From the NCBI GenBank assembly GCA_949825045.1, contig OX463836.1:8635829-8699828 (forward strand): DNA of 64,000 nucleotides. The letters run 5' to 3'. This DNA comes from Argyresthia goedartella (lineage: Eukaryota; Arthropoda; Insecta; Lepidoptera; Argyresthiidae). This document shows, piece by piece, positions 54,300-63,481 of this stretch. A program made the position numbers and the translations under genes. The notes under the pieces are model-generated. The model ran no database searches. It was given only the letters and a program-made list of their open reading frames with translations, and was not told the DNA's origin. Each line of letters opens with the position of its first letter. The first letter of the stretch is position 1.

Positions 54300-54802
54300 T
54301 ACAGAGTACGATGTGGAGGGCTATTTTCCATGAACAAAGTTAATATACCGACACTCTTTACTCATACGACCGTTTTACTGTGTATGACTGAAACCAATAT
54401 AGTTTTGACAGGACATTTACGCGTACCTTTTTAGTGACAACCCGCGATAGAGTAAGTATAGATATAAGAAAGGCTATCGACAAAATTATAGATCGTTTAC
54501 ATACATTGTTTATCGATATTTTAGAAGACTAGTATTTGCCTATGAATTAGATGACTGTTTAAATATTATCGATAAACAAAGTCGAAGTGATAATTTATTT
54601 ACACACCCTCAATAACTAACTCAATAACTTGTACGATACTATGACAGTTAGTTGCCAACCAACCGCAATCAAGATCATGAAAATATTACATATTGTGAAA
54701 AATATCGCGAAATAACAGCTGTTTTTTGTGTAATTTATAATTATTTACTTGAAAGACCATTACTTTAGCATAATAACCAATAAATATTATGAACAAGTTA
54801 AG
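54300..54802 (+). promoter_or_regulatory. Upstream region of SID-1-like gene with two DRE motifs
   Basis: AT-rich. TATCGATA, the DREF binding motif known from Drosophila promoters, occurs at 54511-54518 and 54567-54574, 230-290 bp before the start codon. CCAAT occurs near 54777. No start site can be fixed from sequence. Confidence 0.35.
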
Positions 54803-54912
54803 ATGGGGCGAGCTATAAGCCTAAGCTTGAAATTATTTATTTTGTGTGCACCTTGCCTGTGTTTGAGTCAAGTAAATAACAATGAAGGCATTCATTTCCG
54901 TTATAACAATAC
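54803..54912 (+). CDS. SID-1-like exon 1 (signal peptide)
   Basis: ATG at 54803 and donor GTAAGT at 54913. 36 codons plus 2 nt. The hydrophobic core LKLFILCAPCLCLS followed by polar QVNNNEG looks like a cleavable signal peptide. An earlier ATG at 54789 is in another frame with a quick stop. Confidence 0.75.
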
Positions 54913-57900
54913 GTAAGTGAATCATAATTCACTAGATGACATTTTGAACATCCACAAAACCTATAAACATTATTTTCCCTTTCTGCTTAAATATTTATTT
55001 GCACATGAAAGACTATAATGTATCAGACTATTACTAGATTTTGTCTAACAATAGGATTTGTTCGCAAATTCCAGATACAAGTACAATTTTGTCTACACTG
55101 TGTATGTTAACAAGAACACGGAATATATCATGGAGTTTGCTGGAGTAAGTTAAAGTTTTATGTTTTTGTTTTGATTTAAAAATAAATAATTAATAAATAT
55201 ATGATAAATATACATTGCTTCTGACCCCATACTAGTATAATGTGTGTCGTGGGAACCAGAATCGGCATTATATAAACATCCGACCCGATGGCCGAGTAGG
55301 CTGTGACCCTGCCTACAAAGCCAAGGGTCCCGGGTTCGAGTCCCGGTGGGGGCAAATACTTGTTTGATGAAATCGGATGTTTGTACCCTAGTCATGGTTG
55401 TTTATCTATCTAAGTATAATATTTATCTATATAAGTATGTGCATCGTTGTCTAGTACCCAAGATACAGGGAATCCTAGTTTGGGGCTAGATCAATGTGTG
55501 TAAATAGGGTCCAAGGTATTAGTATTAGTATTAGTATCCAAGCTTTGTTTATTTATAATAATCAATTATGAATGCAGCCTATTAATGGCCCCGCTGAGGG
55601 GCACTGTCCTTTACCCGGACACGGGTAAGATTGAGCCATACTCCATCATGCTGGTTCACTGGGGGATGATGGAGGGGTTTAACAAGTACTTAATTACAAT
55701 TAGCAATAGTAGCTGGGAGGTCCCAGCCTTGGTACGTACCAAGGAGAAAACCAAACTCCCAGACATCTAATGCCGTATAGATCAACAAAAGTGGAGGTGG
55801 ATAGGCCACATGATGCACAAGGAAAATACCCAGGGAAAATTGCTCAGAGCAGTAACAGAGTGATATCCAAGAGATAGCAAAAGGAGTAGATGGCAAAGTC
55901 CGGCAACAGAGGAGATAGGACGATGATATAAAACTCACCAGTGGTCATCTTTGGACCAGAGCAACATGGGATAGATCTCAATGGAAAACGCCAGAGGAGG
56001 CCTCCACCAAATAATAAATACAAGTACAAAGAGAAAACTCTCCTAATTATCTGATGTATATCTTCCAGGACACACAGTCATATGTAACACCAGCCCGGGT
56101 GACAGTTGCCAGTGACTCTGCAAATAGGACTTACCCCCTGTTCATCACTGCAAGACAACAGAAAGGTGAATATGCTAATATTACCCACACATATCCATTA
56201 TTTACAAGTCTTTTGCTTCCGCCCCCTTATCGACACTCTGACCTAAAGATTTCTCTCTATGTATAGTACACTACACTTGAAAAATATTACCAACCTTCTG
56301 TTGCAGGCCTGCAAAAGTCGAATCTTAGACCCTAGCTTATAAGTATAATTATTTACTGCCAGGTGGTAAGATTGAAAGTAAATTGGCGTTATTACGCCAA
56401 TTTACTTTCATACTCTGCATTCAGAGCAAATTGGCGCAAACTAGAATTTACTTAAATGAACAAGACAATTTAAGAAGGAACATTTGTTGAATTGAACCAA
56501 CAGTAACCAGTGCCTAACACTAGGAATTGGATGAAATAGTCACAATAGATGAGGGATCACCCGCCTGTGTTCGGCGGGCGCCAGTGGCTTTGCTGATGCT
56601 TTATTCCTGCTTATTAATTATGATAATGACTAAATATTATATTTTGTATTAGTTAAGCATAAGCAATTTTTAAAGAGATCTAAAAATCAATCTGTGGGAG
56701 TTTCTACGCCCTTCTTCTCCCACAGTGGTCCAATGTAGAGAAGTGGCAAAAAATGACGATTGCTAAGTATATGTAAATATCTACAGTACTAAAGACATTT
56801 GGAATTTGGAATTTGGATGAAATCTAAGTAATTAGATGATTAAACTAATGATTACAAACAATAATAGTTCAATAACCAATTAATCACTGAGTTCTCAAAG
56901 ATAACAATAACGCTCTACAGACATTCAATGTTGACATAAATAGCATGCCAGATATAAGTGCACATTCTGCTGCATCTCAAAGCCATTAGAGAATGATATC
57001 ATGAACAAAAGAAACTTAGAGTCACGAATTTTCCCATACGGAGTGGCAGTGGCACAGTTGTGGCCATGTTTACAATACAATGCTCCAAGCAATAGCGTGA
57101 CAAGGGACTGGCCCATCGCATCTATGGAGGCAAAGGTTTCCGCATGATGTTTTCCATTACCGTTTGAACATCCGTAAGATGTTTGAGTAGAACCATCGTT
57201 ATGAACAATTTTCCCCATGGAACATAATCGCAGCATATAAAATGGAAAATAATAAACTGCACATTAAAAATATTGATTCACACATAAAAATCAGGGTGAA
57301 GTGGTGCTTCAGGATAGGTGAAGGGTGAAGGGTGAAGGGTAAAGGGGGTGAGCCAAGCAAAGCCCCTTTGTTACCCTTTGTGTTAGGTTAAAATGTAAGA
57401 GCAAAAGAAATATAAAATTTGAGAACACAGAAAATATTTAAATCCTAAAAAGTGTTTTAGTTGAACATTTTTGCTATGCAAATAAGACATATTTGATGTA
57501 GGATTAAATACTACCCAAATAAAATAAAATAACCGGCAAATTGCGAGTCGAGCTCGCGCACCGTGGGATCCGTACAAAAGATTTATTCGGATTTTTTCTC
57601 TATCTATAAGAGGTTTCCTTTTTTCATTTCAAGGTATGGAACCCCAAAAACTCTGTTTGTTTATTACAATGTTTCAAACATGTAATATTTATGTTTCCCC
57701 AGGTGTATTCTCCTAGCAGCTCCCCATGCTAGTCCAGATGCAATGTTTCAAACATGTAATATTTATGTTTCCCCAGGTGTATTCTCCTGGTAGCTCCCCA
57801 TGCTAGTCCAGATGCAATGTTTCAAACATGTAATATTTATGTTTCCCCAGGTGTATTCTCCTGGCAGCTCCCCATGCTAGTCCAGACGCAATGTTTCAAA

Positions 57901-59232
57901 CATGTAATATTTATGTTTCCCCAGGTGTATTCTCCTGGCAGCTCCCCATGCTAGTCCAGATGCAATGTTTCAAACATGTAATATTTATGTTTCCCCAGGT
58001 GTATTCTCCTGGCAGCTCCCCATGCTAGTCTAGACGCAATGTTTCAAACATGTAATATTTATGTTTCCCCAGGTGTATTCTCCTGGCAGCTCCCCATGCT
58101 AGTCCAGACGCAATGTTTCAAACATGTAATATTTATGTTTCCCCAGGTGTATTCTCCTGGCAGCTCCCCATGCTAGTCCAGACGCAATGTTTCAAACATG
58201 TAATATTTATGTTTCCCCAGGTGTATTCTCCTGGCAGCTCCCCATGCTAGTCCAGACGCAATGTTTCAAACATGTAATATTTATGTTTCCCCAGGTGTAT
58301 TCTCCTGGCAGCTCCCCATGCTAGTCCAGACGCAATGTTTCAAACATGTAATATTTATGTTTCCCCAGGTGTATTCTCCTGGCAGCTCCCCATGCTAGTC
58401 CAGACGCAATGTTTCAAACATGTAATATTTATGTTTCCCCAGGTGTATTCTCCTGGCAGCTCCCCATGCTAGTCCAGATTTAATGTTTCAAACATGTAAT
58501 ATTTATGTTTCCCCAGGTGTATTCTCCTGGCAGCTCCCCATGCTAGTCCAGACGCAATGTTTCAAACATGTTATATTTATGTTTCCCCAGGTGTATTCTC
58601 CTGGCAGCTCCCCATGCTAGTCCAGACGCAATGTTTCAAACATGTAATATTTATGTTTCCCCAGGTGTATTCTCCTGGCAGCTCCCCATGCTAGTCCAGA
58701 CGCAATGTTTCAAACATGTAATATTTATGTTTCCCCAGGTGTATTCTCCTGGCAGCTCCCCATGCTAGTCCAGACGCAATGTTTCAAACATGTAATATTT
58801 ATGTTTCCCCAGGTGTATTCTCCTGGCAGCTCCCCATGCTAGTCCAGACGCAATGTTTCAAACATGTAATATTTATGTTTCCCCAGGTGTATTCTCCTGG
58901 CAGCTCCCCATGCTAGTCCAGACGCAATGTTTCAAACATGTAATATTTATGTTTCCCCAGGTGTATTCTCCTGGCAGCTCCCCATGCTAGTCCAGACGCA
59001 ATGTTTCAAACATGTAATATTTATGTTTCCCCAGGTGTATTCTCCTGGCAGCTCCCCATGCTAGTCCAGACGCAATGTTTCAAAACATGTAATATTTATG
59101 TTTCCCCAGGTGTATTCTCCTGGCAGCTCCCCATGCTAGTCCAGACGCCGGGGTCACTGGAACAGTTCACGAACATATCGCGAACGCTGTGTCCACACAA
59201 CAACCCGTACGACGAGCAAGAGGACACGTGCG
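54803..59232 (+). CDS. SID-1-like (SIDT family) transmembrane protein gene, first four exons
   Basis: Exons 54803-54912, 55075-55144, 56069-56165 and 59110-59232; 400 nt with matching phases. The product starts MGRAISLSLKLFILCAPCLC (signal peptide), followed by an extracellular N-terminal segment: YKYNFVYTVYVNKNTEYIME, VTPARVTVASDSANRTYPLF, TARQQKGVFSWQLPMLVQ and FTNISRTLCPHNNPYDEQED. The strings ARQQKGVxSWQLP and SRTLCP are hallmarks of the SID-1/SIDT family, multi-pass membrane proteins of about 700-850 residues linked to dsRNA and cholesterol transport. NRT and NIS are possible N-glycosylation sites. The transmembrane region and all later exons lie outside the window or were not recognised. 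Which lepidopteran sid-1-like paralogue this is cannot be told. Confidence 0.85.
55075..55144 (+). CDS. SID-1-like exon 2
   Basis: Acceptor AATTCCAG and donor GTAAGT at 55145. 70 nt encode YKYNFVYTVYVNKNTEYIME, then FAG. Phase 2 in, phase 0 out. Confidence 0.78.
55200..55395 (+). mobile_element. tRNA-derived SINE (family B) with intact Pol III boxes
   Basis: The A box TGGCCGAGTAGG (55289-55300) and B box GGTTCGAGTCC (55333-55343) match the consensus. The body upstream, with GAACCAGAATC, is shared with 4665-4750, 8440-8560 and 10205-10330. AAACATCCGA and TCGGATGTTT flank the tRNA-like part as inverted repeats. Located in SID-1-like intron 2. Confidence 0.7.
55690..55990 (+). pseudogene. LINE C-terminal relic in SID-1-like intron 2
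   Basis: Broken frame with QKWRWIGHMMHKENTQGKLL followed by a YPRDSKRSRWQSP-like segment, the common RRWRWIGH..R..GKRKRGRP tail of RTE/CR1-type LINEs. The preceding stretch 55585-55690 is open but has no recognisable domain. Confidence 0.45.
56069..56165 (+). CDS. SID-1-like exon 3
   Basis: Acceptor TCTTCCAG and donor GTGAAT at 56166. 97 nt encode DTQSYVTPARVTVASDSANR, then TYPLFITARQQK. Strong SIDT family match. Confidence 0.85.
56373..56410. repeat. Perfect 17-bp inverted repeat, 4-nt loop
   Basis: Arms 56373-56389 (TGAAAGTAAATTGGCGT) and 56394-56410 are exact reverse complements around TATT. In SID-1-like intron 3. Confidence 0.9.
56985..57200 (-). mobile_element. SINE family A body copy
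   Basis: On plus, ATTTTCCCATACGGAGTGGC followed by AGTGGCACAGTTGTGGCC, CTGGCCCATCGC, TGTTTTCCATTACCG and GAACATCCGTAAG follow the order seen at 4366-4530. The tRNA-like head is not visible. Confidence 0.5.
57667..59109 (+). repeat. 20-copy, 74-bp tandem array of splice acceptor plus exon 4 start
   Basis: The unit begins CAATGTTTCAAACATGTAAT, continues to TTTATGTTTCCCCAG (branch and acceptor end of intron 3) and then the first 36-38 nt of exon 4 (VFSWQLPMLVQT). Unit starts run from 57667 to 59073 at 74-bp spacing, 20 copies in all. Copies are nearly identical; early units carry CTAGCAGC and CTGGTAGC variants, one has GATTTAATG and one has TTATATTT. The final unit has one extra A (75 bp). Confidence 0.97.
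59110..59232 (+). CDS. SID-1-like exon 4 (after acceptor array)
   Basis: Acceptor TTTCCCCAG (last of 20 tandem copies) and donor GTAAGT at 59233. 123 nt encode VFSWQLPMLVQTPGSLEQFT, then NISRTLCPHNNPYDEQEDTC. Using the previous acceptor (exon from 59035) would add exactly 25 codons without a stop. Confidence 0.85.
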
Positions 59233-61075
59233 GTAAGTGAGGCCTAGTGTGAGGCCAGTTAGAATGTAAAAACAAGTATTTATATTAATGTGTTGGGGGT
59301 TATAGGATTAATATGTAAATGTTGCTGTGGAGTTTTATTCTGACTAACAGTAAAAAAAAAACGTTTTAAAAATAGTCCACCTATTTGAGAGCTACTGTGA
59401 TAGATAGACACATAAACAGGCCTTTCATGTATGTTTTCTATGAGTCATTTGAAGCGATTCAAATTAGTTTTTAATTAGCCATTTAAATAATTTCGAAGGG
59501 CATCAAACTGATAATTGTGTTCTTGACAAAACTATGTTCCTATCCCTATCTAATAAATAGAAAGGGATTACTGAACTCTCCATAAAAAATCGGTCAAAGG
59601 CGAGCCTGACATGCGCACGAAGGGTTCCGTAGAATGGTAGGGATGGTGTGGAGTGAATAGTTTGGATTTTATAAAGCAAAATGTTGTTTACAAAGTTATT
59701 GGTGCGGCTACTTTCACACTTCATGTATGTAACCAGGTGCATTCATAACTTTGTATGTGGTATTGAAAGAATTGTTGTATTGGAGCCCCCTTAAATATTA
59801 ATTTTATTCTGTTTTTTAGTCTTTGTTGTTATAGCGGCAACAGAAATACATCATCTTTGAAAATTTCATCTGTCTAACTATCACAGTTTGTGAGATGGTG
59901 AGCCTGGTGACAGACGGACGGACAGCGGAGGCTTAGTAATAGGGTCCCGTTTGGCACCCTTCAGCCATGGAATCTTAAAAACGGAATGGCCTTAATTTTT
60001 CCTCTACAGCGTAGTTTATTTTTTGTAGAATTCCCCTCGCCGTCAAGTTGGCTGCCCTGCAAAACATTAAAATGTCAATAGTTTTCCCGTCAATCAATAA
60101 CACAGTTGTCAGTCAGAACATATTGATATTACAGTTTTTTAGTTTTATAAAGTGATTAGATATCAGATTATAATAAAGTCTTAGTGAAATCCTCAGATTA
60201 ATAGTAGGCAATCATGCCTAGTGCAATAACTAGGTTCCAGGTCCATCCAAGGACAAGAATAAGCTACCTTTAACATTTCGGCAGTTTTCCATAGTTTCCC
60301 AATTGATATTCTTTGGGACCTGCGCTAAATACTCGTAAAAACTGTAAAACAATGTAGTTAGTCCATCGTTTTATAGTGAAGAGTTTACTGAACGTTTTTG
60401 TCTCAATTTTCTTGAATCTTTTTGTTGTTAAGAATGTTCAATATCTAGTGTTATTTGAATGACATTGAGTGTTTCGTTCAGAAACATACAGACGCAAGCA
60501 ACCTTTTTAAAAAAAACCCAAATGACGTCACGAGGGGTGTTATTTAAAACATCGTTTTAAAAATAATTAGACATCTATTACTGTAAATATTCATATTAAA
60601 TTCTAAATATAGGCTAACATTTCATAAAATAAAATCAAAATTACTATAGCTTGTCAAATTGGTACGTATAGTCTATTTGTCCCTACATGGCAAACCTCAA
60701 TAACAAACCATAAAATCTGACATTTGTAGTGAAGGGAATAAGTGAATTTACTGCCGAGATATGATAGTAATGAATGTTGAATGAACAAAATTTATTCAGG
60801 AATTTTATCTTATGAAATATCATGAAGAGTTTTCAATTGAGTTTTCAATTGATTATATTGATTTCACAACCTGTTTTATAATAGTGATCCGATATTTTGT
60901 TTTAAAAAAGTTATTTCTATTGAATTTCTATATATTAATTTATTAAACATGATACTACTACTTTACTTTAAAGTTAAAGTTACTTTTAATTGATAAACAA
61001 CAAAATAGGTAAATAATGAACACATATAAACTATCTCATACACATATTTACAAGTTAAATAAATAAATTATATAT
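59233..61075. other. Intron or intergenic, no exon recognised
   Basis: AT-rich. It contains an inverted copy of the GGGTTCC/GTCTGTC dispersed repeat (about 59,500-59,990: GAAGGGTTCCGTAGAATGG, then GACAGACGGACGGACAGCGG). No further SIDT-like exon was found by eye. Confidence 0.45.
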
Positions 61076-61247
61076 CCTCTGCCTCGTGCGTGCGTGTCAT
61101 ATATCAGATGTCATATATCCTCTGCCTCGTGCGTGCGTGTCATATATCAGATGTCATATATCCTCTGCCTCGTGCGTGCGTGTCATATATCAGATGTCAT
61201 ATATCCTCTGCCTCGTGCGTGCGTGTCATATATCAGATGCAAAAGTC
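61076..61247. repeat. Four-unit 43-bp tandem repeat
   Basis: CCTCTGCCTCGTGCGTGCG plus TGTCATATATCAGATG recurs at 61076, 61119, 61162 and 61205. No coding evidence. Confidence 0.93.
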
Positions 61248-61304
61248 TTCATTTATTGCCTTACGTTAATTATAATGATAATAAGATACTTTCTAAGCAG
61301 TTTT

Positions 61305-61360
61305 CGCCCAAGCTGTTCGCCCAAGCTGTTCGCCCAAGCTGTTCGCCCAAGCTGTTCGCC
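61305..61360. repeat. Four-unit 13-bp tandem repeat
   Basis: CGCCCAAGCTGTT at 61305, 61318, 61331 and 61344, then a partial unit. Confidence 0.93.
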
Positions 61361-61439
61361 CCTAGTTTTTCTCTTTCGTGTATGATGAATATGGTAAATA
61401 TGGATGGTGGTTTCAAATTGAGATAAATTTTATTTATCT

Positions 61440-61625
61440 TACGTACGTTATTCGGATGTTCTAAAGGTGATGGAAAAATCGTGAGGAAACCTTCATTACT
61501 CCATAGCTGCGGAAATGGGCTTGCCCCCTGTCACGGAAAATGGAGTATTGAATCACTCATTAAAAGTGAACACAGTTGTGCCTCTTCCGCCCCGTATAGG
61601 AAAAGGCGTGACGCTATTTATGTAA
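61440..61625 (+). mobile_element. SINE family A body copy
   Basis: GGATGTTCTAAAGGTGATGG, then ACTCCATAGCTGCGG, TGGGCTTGCCCCC, AATGGAGTATTGAATCACTC, CACAGTTGTGCC and AAAAGGCGTGACG: the plus-strand version of the body at 4366-4520. Confidence 0.55.
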
Positions 61626-61925
61626 TATTGTTTCGAAGATATAAAAAGTGCGGGATCGTGGGGTGCAAAAGGGAGCATGTCCATTGTCCAGTGCCTCTTA
61701 TATGCCGATCATCAATATTGCTCTTGGTCTTAAATTCATGACATTCACTTAAATTCATGAGAAATACTCTCATTTGCATTTTATCTGTTTGCATCCCTCT
61801 ATCACACACTTTCAAAATATTTAAACAACTAATCATATTGAATTCAATACTTCATGCGCGACAGAAAAAAAATGATGGCGCGACCACATCAACGCTATTG
61901 AAAAAATATTGCTTAGATTTCTAAT

Positions 61926-63390
61926 TCAACCGCTGCAGCTATCCAGTGACTCAGTATCAAAGTCACTGTTTTCATTAACATCAATTATAAAAGGTGTGGT
62001 CGATTGGTCGGTCGCCGTGTTCATTAGTCCATCGAACTCCACCATTATTGACTCCTCTTTAATGACGTGCTCGATACATTTGGTCCACGACTCAGAATTT
62101 ATTTTTATCAAGTCTTTACTTATCAACTCATTAACTTCTGCCATTTTAAATCTTTTTTCTGTTTTTGCCAACATGACCCTTTGCAATGGTATGGCGGAAG
62201 GCGTAATGTTATATGTCGTAATGTTAATGTCCACAACTTTTTTCTTGTAGTTGTTCTTATTAATTTTTTGAAGCAGTTCCGCTTTGACGTCCGCTTCGTC
62301 AAATATTATTTGTTTTTCCAGCAGCCATAATTGAATATCTGCCTTCCGCCAGGTCATGTTAGGCACTTTTTCGGTGAGACTTTTGTGATAAGGTGCGTTA
62401 TCTAAGACTGTGACCGACCAAATCCGATACGTTTTTGAACCTGTACAATAAAAGTACATTTTACTCTCTTTTACTGCAACTAGACGAACAAAAATAATAA
62501 TTTTAATTCGCTTTTCACTTACCAGTTTTTGAAATTGTGGGCATCCATTTCTGCATGGTAATTCCACTGTCTATCTGTCTTTTTTGCCTCGAAAAACCAC
62601 TCTCCGTTCTTCTAAAAACCCGTCGGTGCTGGCATAATCAAGTATGATATGGCAGATAATCAAGCGTTTTCCTTTTTGAGGGTTTTTAAGCCCAGTTGAC
62701 AGCTTGTGGACTGCTTGTAATGTCATCGTCAACCCATACATATTTACAATTGTGACCTGTTAACAAAAAATAACATAAGTACCAATTTATTTATTTATTA
62801 TCATCAATCTAACATAATAATAATTATTTTGTAACTGCGTTCAACCATGTCTCATCCGTGTTATAAATCTTCCTATTTTGTCGTCTGAAATCTTTGATTT
62901 GCATGAAATATTTTCTTCTCGAGAAAACTCTTAGGTCGACCAGATTTAAAGGTCTGGCCTTTAAATCTGGTCGACCTAAGAGTTTTCTCGACCTTTTTGA
63001 AAACCTGAAATTGAGCTTTTTTACGATTTTGTAAAGAGTTGATCTTTTAAACGATGGCATATCCTCGTCGTCGTTTATATTTTTTAGTAATTTGTCGACG
63101 GTCGGCAACTCAGTTGAAATACAATTGATGAACTTTTCTTCGTATTGCCGAAAGTGTGAACTGGTCCAGATTTTCCACGATCTCGAATTTTTAAGTGGAT
63201 CTTTCTGGTGATGAGAATTTCCCGTTCATTCATTGACGATACGGTGCACTGTTTGCACGGAAACGCCAACGATTTCAGCTGTTTTACTCGTAATTTCGGT
63301 TTTGAGTGGCTATGTCGGGAATGTTTTTTCAACATATTTATATATGTTAATCACCATCATTTTCTCATTGGATCCCATATCAACCCTTGT
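61926..63390 (-). pseudogene. IS630/Tc1-like DDE transposase, decayed (copy 2)
   Basis: Minus-strand frames in order: MGSNEKMMVINIYKYVEKTF (63,380), an HTH with EIVGVSVQTVHRIV, TVDKLLKNINDDEDMPSFKR, STLYKIVKKLNFRF, KIYNTDETWLNAVTK (first Asp), then a gap, TVLDNAPYHKS (second Asp, 62,380) and a C-terminal acidic part ending at 61926. The segment that should hold the Glu is shifted: a LPPYHC-type string is visible in another frame near 62,200. A perfect palindrome lies in the coding part. Same family as copy 1 at 28,738-31,660. Confidence 0.75.
62919..62991. repeat. Perfect 34-bp inverted repeat, 5-nt loop, inside transposase
   Basis: Arms 62919-62952 and 62958-62991 are exact reverse complements around TCTGG. 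The frame remains open across it, so the palindrome is translated (LLGRPDLKARPLNLVDL) in place of the family sequence. Confidence 0.95.
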
Positions 63391-63481
63391 TAGTTTCCTC
63401 ATAGGGGAGCTGAGTAACATCACGTCACTTGGATTCCATTTTATGGAATGAGAAGGCCCGGGAGTAGGCGCGGAATCACTC

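Noticed and set aside
55285..55357. Functional tRNA gene
   Set aside because: A and B boxes are good, but no proper acceptor and anticodon stems form and the body is shared with dispersed SINE copies.
58568..58768. Open frame with repeated CFKHVIFMFPQVYSPG
   Set aside because: Shadow frame of the acceptor array; it ends at the TAG present in every unit.
57667..59109. CRISPR-like regular repeat array
   Set aside because: Units are contiguous with no unique spacers, contain a splice acceptor and exon, and the DNA is animal.
60001..60080. Further SID-1-like exon after TTTTTTGTAG at about 60,028
   Set aside because: The frame (EFPSPSSWLPCKT) stops quickly and shows no SIDT family match.
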